Part shown: in pieces, positions 6,633-7,996 of the stretch | How the letters are laid out: every line of letters begins with the position of its first letter | Numbering within the stretch: the stretch's first letter is position 1 | Source of the DNA: Mucilaginibacter sp. | GTDB lineage: Bacteria; Bacteroidota; Bacteroidia; Sphingobacteriales; Sphingobacteriaceae | Direction of reading: 5' to 3' | DNA length: 7,996 bases | Assembly (NCBI GenBank): GCA_025934475.1 | Contig: JAICXZ010000109.1 | Location: 1-7,996, forward strand | Made by a program: the position numbers and the translations under genes | The notes under the pieces: model-generated | What the model was told of the DNA's origin: nothing | What the model saw: the letters and a program-made list of their open reading frames with translations, nothing else | Databases searched by the model: none

Positions 6633-6649
6633 TGATTTGGACCAAATCA
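6633..6649. repeat. 17-bp palindrome overlapping the HDxxH gene stop codon, upstream of ffh
   Basis: TGATTTGG-A-CCAAATCA has perfect 8-base arms around one central base. Its minus-strand first three bases are the TGA stop of the upstream gene (6649-6647). Its centre is about 60 bp upstream of the predicted ffh start, a position open to a dimeric DNA-binding protein. A following A-run rather than T-run on the minus strand argues against an intrinsic terminator. Confidence 0.4.
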
Positions 6650-7828
6650 GTATTCGCGGGTTGCCTTAATCAGCTTCCACATTTCGGCGTTAAAAGTAGT
6701 TTTGGTGATCCCGGTTATCTTTTCCAATGCCGCAAAGTAATTTTCATCGCCGACCCGTCTTTTGCCACAGCTTAGCAATTGCTTTACTGCTGCAAAGCCT
6801 TTTTCGCGTTCTATTTTTTGAACAATGAGTGCGTTCAGCACATAAGGCACCTTAAGGCTTTTATCGCCGTCCACAAAGTTTTTTGTTTGTGTGTACAGGC
6901 TAAGCCAGTCGGCATCTGGGTTAGCCGCTGCGTAAGCTTTAAATTTGGTGATGACCTCGTGCCAGGATATCCCCCAACTCCCGCCGTACAGATAGGCGCA
7001 ACCCTCGTCGACCGGCCGGTTGATGGTGTCGGTGTTCATGACAATTCGCAGCCGGTCATGCCAGAGATCGTGCGGATCGAAACGCTGATTATAGGAATTG
7101 TATCCGCTCAAAATAACGCTCGTATTATTTTCGCGACCAGTCAGGATATCACCCGGTATCCCGTTATAATCACTTTTATAATCAAGGCCCAGTAACTGCT
7201 GTGCTTCGGGGAAATTATCGCAGTAATAATAATCGATAGGCGAATAGGCGACGCCCAGTTTCTTATCATAATAAGTCACCGTCTTTAAAAAAGCATCTGC
7301 ATCACGCCTGATCAACGTATCCTTGTAGTGAAATACCACATTCATAATACGCTTGCTCTTCCACGATTGGGTATTGGTTTTTAAGGGAGAGTAGAAATAA
7401 AACTTACCGTCGGCCACGTGCCCCATCAATCTAAAACTCGCACGCAATAAAGGTGCGCCTCTGTCATCGATGCCCAGATACGAAAACTGTATTAAATAGT
7501 TATTGCCGTCAAGCTTTACAAAGTTTGTTAGATGGCACTTATAGAAATTTTTATCATCAAACCGGTTGCTTTGTTCAATGCCCTGTAGCTGATCTATTAA
7601 AGCGGCAGTTTCAGGAAATGTTCCTTTTTGCACATAGGGATTGTCTCTCGTCGCACCTTTTTTTGCAGCCAGGAATCCGTTTAGTGAGGTTATCAGCTGA
7701 TATTTGATTAGCGTATCCTCTGCAAGGCTTGCCATACTCGGCACAATAACCGATTGAGCGCTTGCAAACAGCGCTAAAAAGGAAAAAGCTGCGGCAATAA
7801 TAAAAAATCGGGTTCGGGTGCGATTCAT
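6647..7828 (-). CDS. secreted gluzincin-like putative metallopeptidase with HDxxH zinc motif
   Basis: A 393-residue protein with a Sec signal peptide (1-24, cleavage after ASA, mature start Gln25). I do not recognise a named family. Residues 25-185 look like an alpha/beta region with strands such as NYLIQFSYLGI and GKFYFYSPL. From about 195 it resembles the catalytic region of gluzincin peptidases: a strand and helix segment (SPIDYYYCDNFPEAQQLLG, 196-214), then HDLWH (253-257), then DEGCAYLYGG (274-283), giving HDxxH-x17-E against HExxH-x18-E in M1 enzymes. His253 and His257 could be zinc ligands and Glu275 the third; the general-base Glu is replaced by Asp254 (codon GAT). The C-terminal helices (VLNALIVQKIEREKG, 330-344, and YFAALEKITGITKTTFNAEMWKLI, split around 364-387) also resemble the helical ends of MA-clan peptidases. 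It may be a divergent peptidase or an inactive relative. It starts 44 bp after the beta-barrel gene with no visible promoter, so cotranscription is likely. Confidence 0.8.
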   Translation of the reverse strand: MNRTRTRFFIIAAAFSFLALFASAQSVIVPSMASLAEDTLIKYQLITSLNGFLAAKKGATRDNPYVQKGTFPETAALIDQLQGIEQSNRFDDKNFYKCHLTNFVKLDGNNYLIQFSYLGIDDRGAPLLRASFRLMGHVADGKFYFYSPLKTNTQSWKSKRIMNVVFHYKDTLIRRDADAFLKTVTYYDKKLGVAYSPIDYYYCDNFPEAQQLLGLDYKSDYNGIPGDILTGRENNTSVILSGYNSYNQRFDPHDLWHDRLRIVMNTDTINRPVDEGCAYLYGGSWGISWHEVITKFKAYAAANPDADWLSLYTQTKNFVDGDKSLKVPYVLNALIVQKIEREKGFAAVKQLLSCGKRRVGDENYFAALEKITGITKTTFNAEMWKLIKATREY

Positions 7829-7831
7829 CAG

Positions 7832-7845
7832 CCGGATATTTCCGG
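7832..7845. repeat. small hairpin immediately before the HDxxH gene start
   Basis: CCGGA (7832-7836), TATT, TCCGG (7841-7845) form a 5-bp stem ending four bases before the ATG of the downstream gene. It would sit in the ribosome-binding region of the mRNA. It is short enough to be chance. Confidence 0.25.
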
Positions 7846-7872
7846 TTAAGTTACCACATTTAAGCCGGATTA

Positions 7873-7996
7873 TTACGGGAAAGTATAAGCCACGCCCATC
7901 GCCAGGCCTTCAGTAGCCTGCGGACTCTTGGATGTGTTCTTGTCATACAGGAAGGTTCCATTCATGGTAACCGCAATCAACCTGTTTACCTTGGCC
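7873..7996 (-). CDS. probable outer-membrane beta-barrel protein, C-terminal fragment
   Basis: An open frame enters from the right edge and ends at TAA (7875-7873), followed at once by a second in-line TAA (7872-7870). It gives 40 residues. They look like the last two strands of a membrane beta-barrel: an alternating strand LIAVTMNGTFLYD, a polar turn (KNTSKSPQAT) and a final strand GLAMGVAYTFP in which the penultimate Phe fits the aromatic ending of Bacteroidota outer-membrane proteins. The protein family cannot be named from so little sequence. The gene lies 44 bp upstream of the HDxxH protein gene on the same strand, and the two may form an operon. Confidence 0.65.
   Translation of the reverse strand, partial: AKVNRLIAVTMNGTFLYDKNTSKSPQATEGLAMGVAYTFP

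Noticed and set aside
7061..7075. HD pair in HDLWH read as an HD-domain phosphohydrolase
   Set aside because: The other HD-domain histidines and aspartates are missing, the protein is exported, and the HxxxH plus DEG spacing fits a gluzincin better.
6779..7195. 138-codon open frame on the plus strand
   Set aside because: It is antisense to the HDxxH protein, whose signal peptide and motif order support the minus-strand reading; the plus-strand translation shows no family features.

Overview
The window reads as ordinary chromosomal DNA of a Bacteroidota bacterium. A Sphingobacteriaceae member (Mucilaginibacter/Pedobacter-like) is a plausible guess, but this is inference. Three things support the phylum: two intergenic regions carry the Bacteroidota -7 promoter element (TAnnTTTG) on the coding strand; the gene starts lack obvious Shine-Dalgarno sequences; and the gene types fit (Tat-exported sugar isomerase/epimerase-like protein, short secreted M1 peptidase, YifB/ComM, Ffh). 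No tRNA, rRNA, CRISPR array, insertion sequence, integrase or phage gene was seen.

Layout: 1-309 (+) is the C-terminal end of a GH25 lysozyme. 386-1309 (+) is a Tat-signal TIM-barrel sugar phosphate isomerase/epimerase-like protein. A 75-bp convergent gap with a GC-rich hairpin follows. All remaining genes are on the minus strand, so in transcription order from the right they are: the C-terminal end of a probable outer-membrane beta-barrel protein (7996-7873); a secreted protein that looks like a gluzincin metallopeptidase with HDxxH in place of HExxH (7828-6647); ffh, the signal recognition particle GTPase (6559-5234); a secreted M1 aminopeptidase-like enzyme (5130-3544); a small three-helix membrane protein (3361-2981); and a YifB/ComM AAA+ ATPase (2926-1385, GTG start). 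All intergenic gaps are under 200 bp.

The genes are not an obvious functional system. ffh and the M1 gene each have a strong -7 promoter element just upstream, and a perfect GC palindrome with a T-run separates them, so they look independently transcribed. The membrane gene and comM are 54 bp apart; comM has a near-consensus promoter almost touching its start codon, which would give a nearly leaderless transcript. The beta-barrel gene and the HDxxH gene are 44 bp apart with no visible promoter and may be cotranscribed.

The most interesting item is the HDxxH gluzincin-like protein. The other points are DNA-level: an AT-only-stem 13-bp inverted repeat, a 17-bp palindrome that contains a stop codon upstream of ffh, and a hairpin between the convergent genes that may be a dispersed repeat. 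I found no convincing novel multi-gene system.
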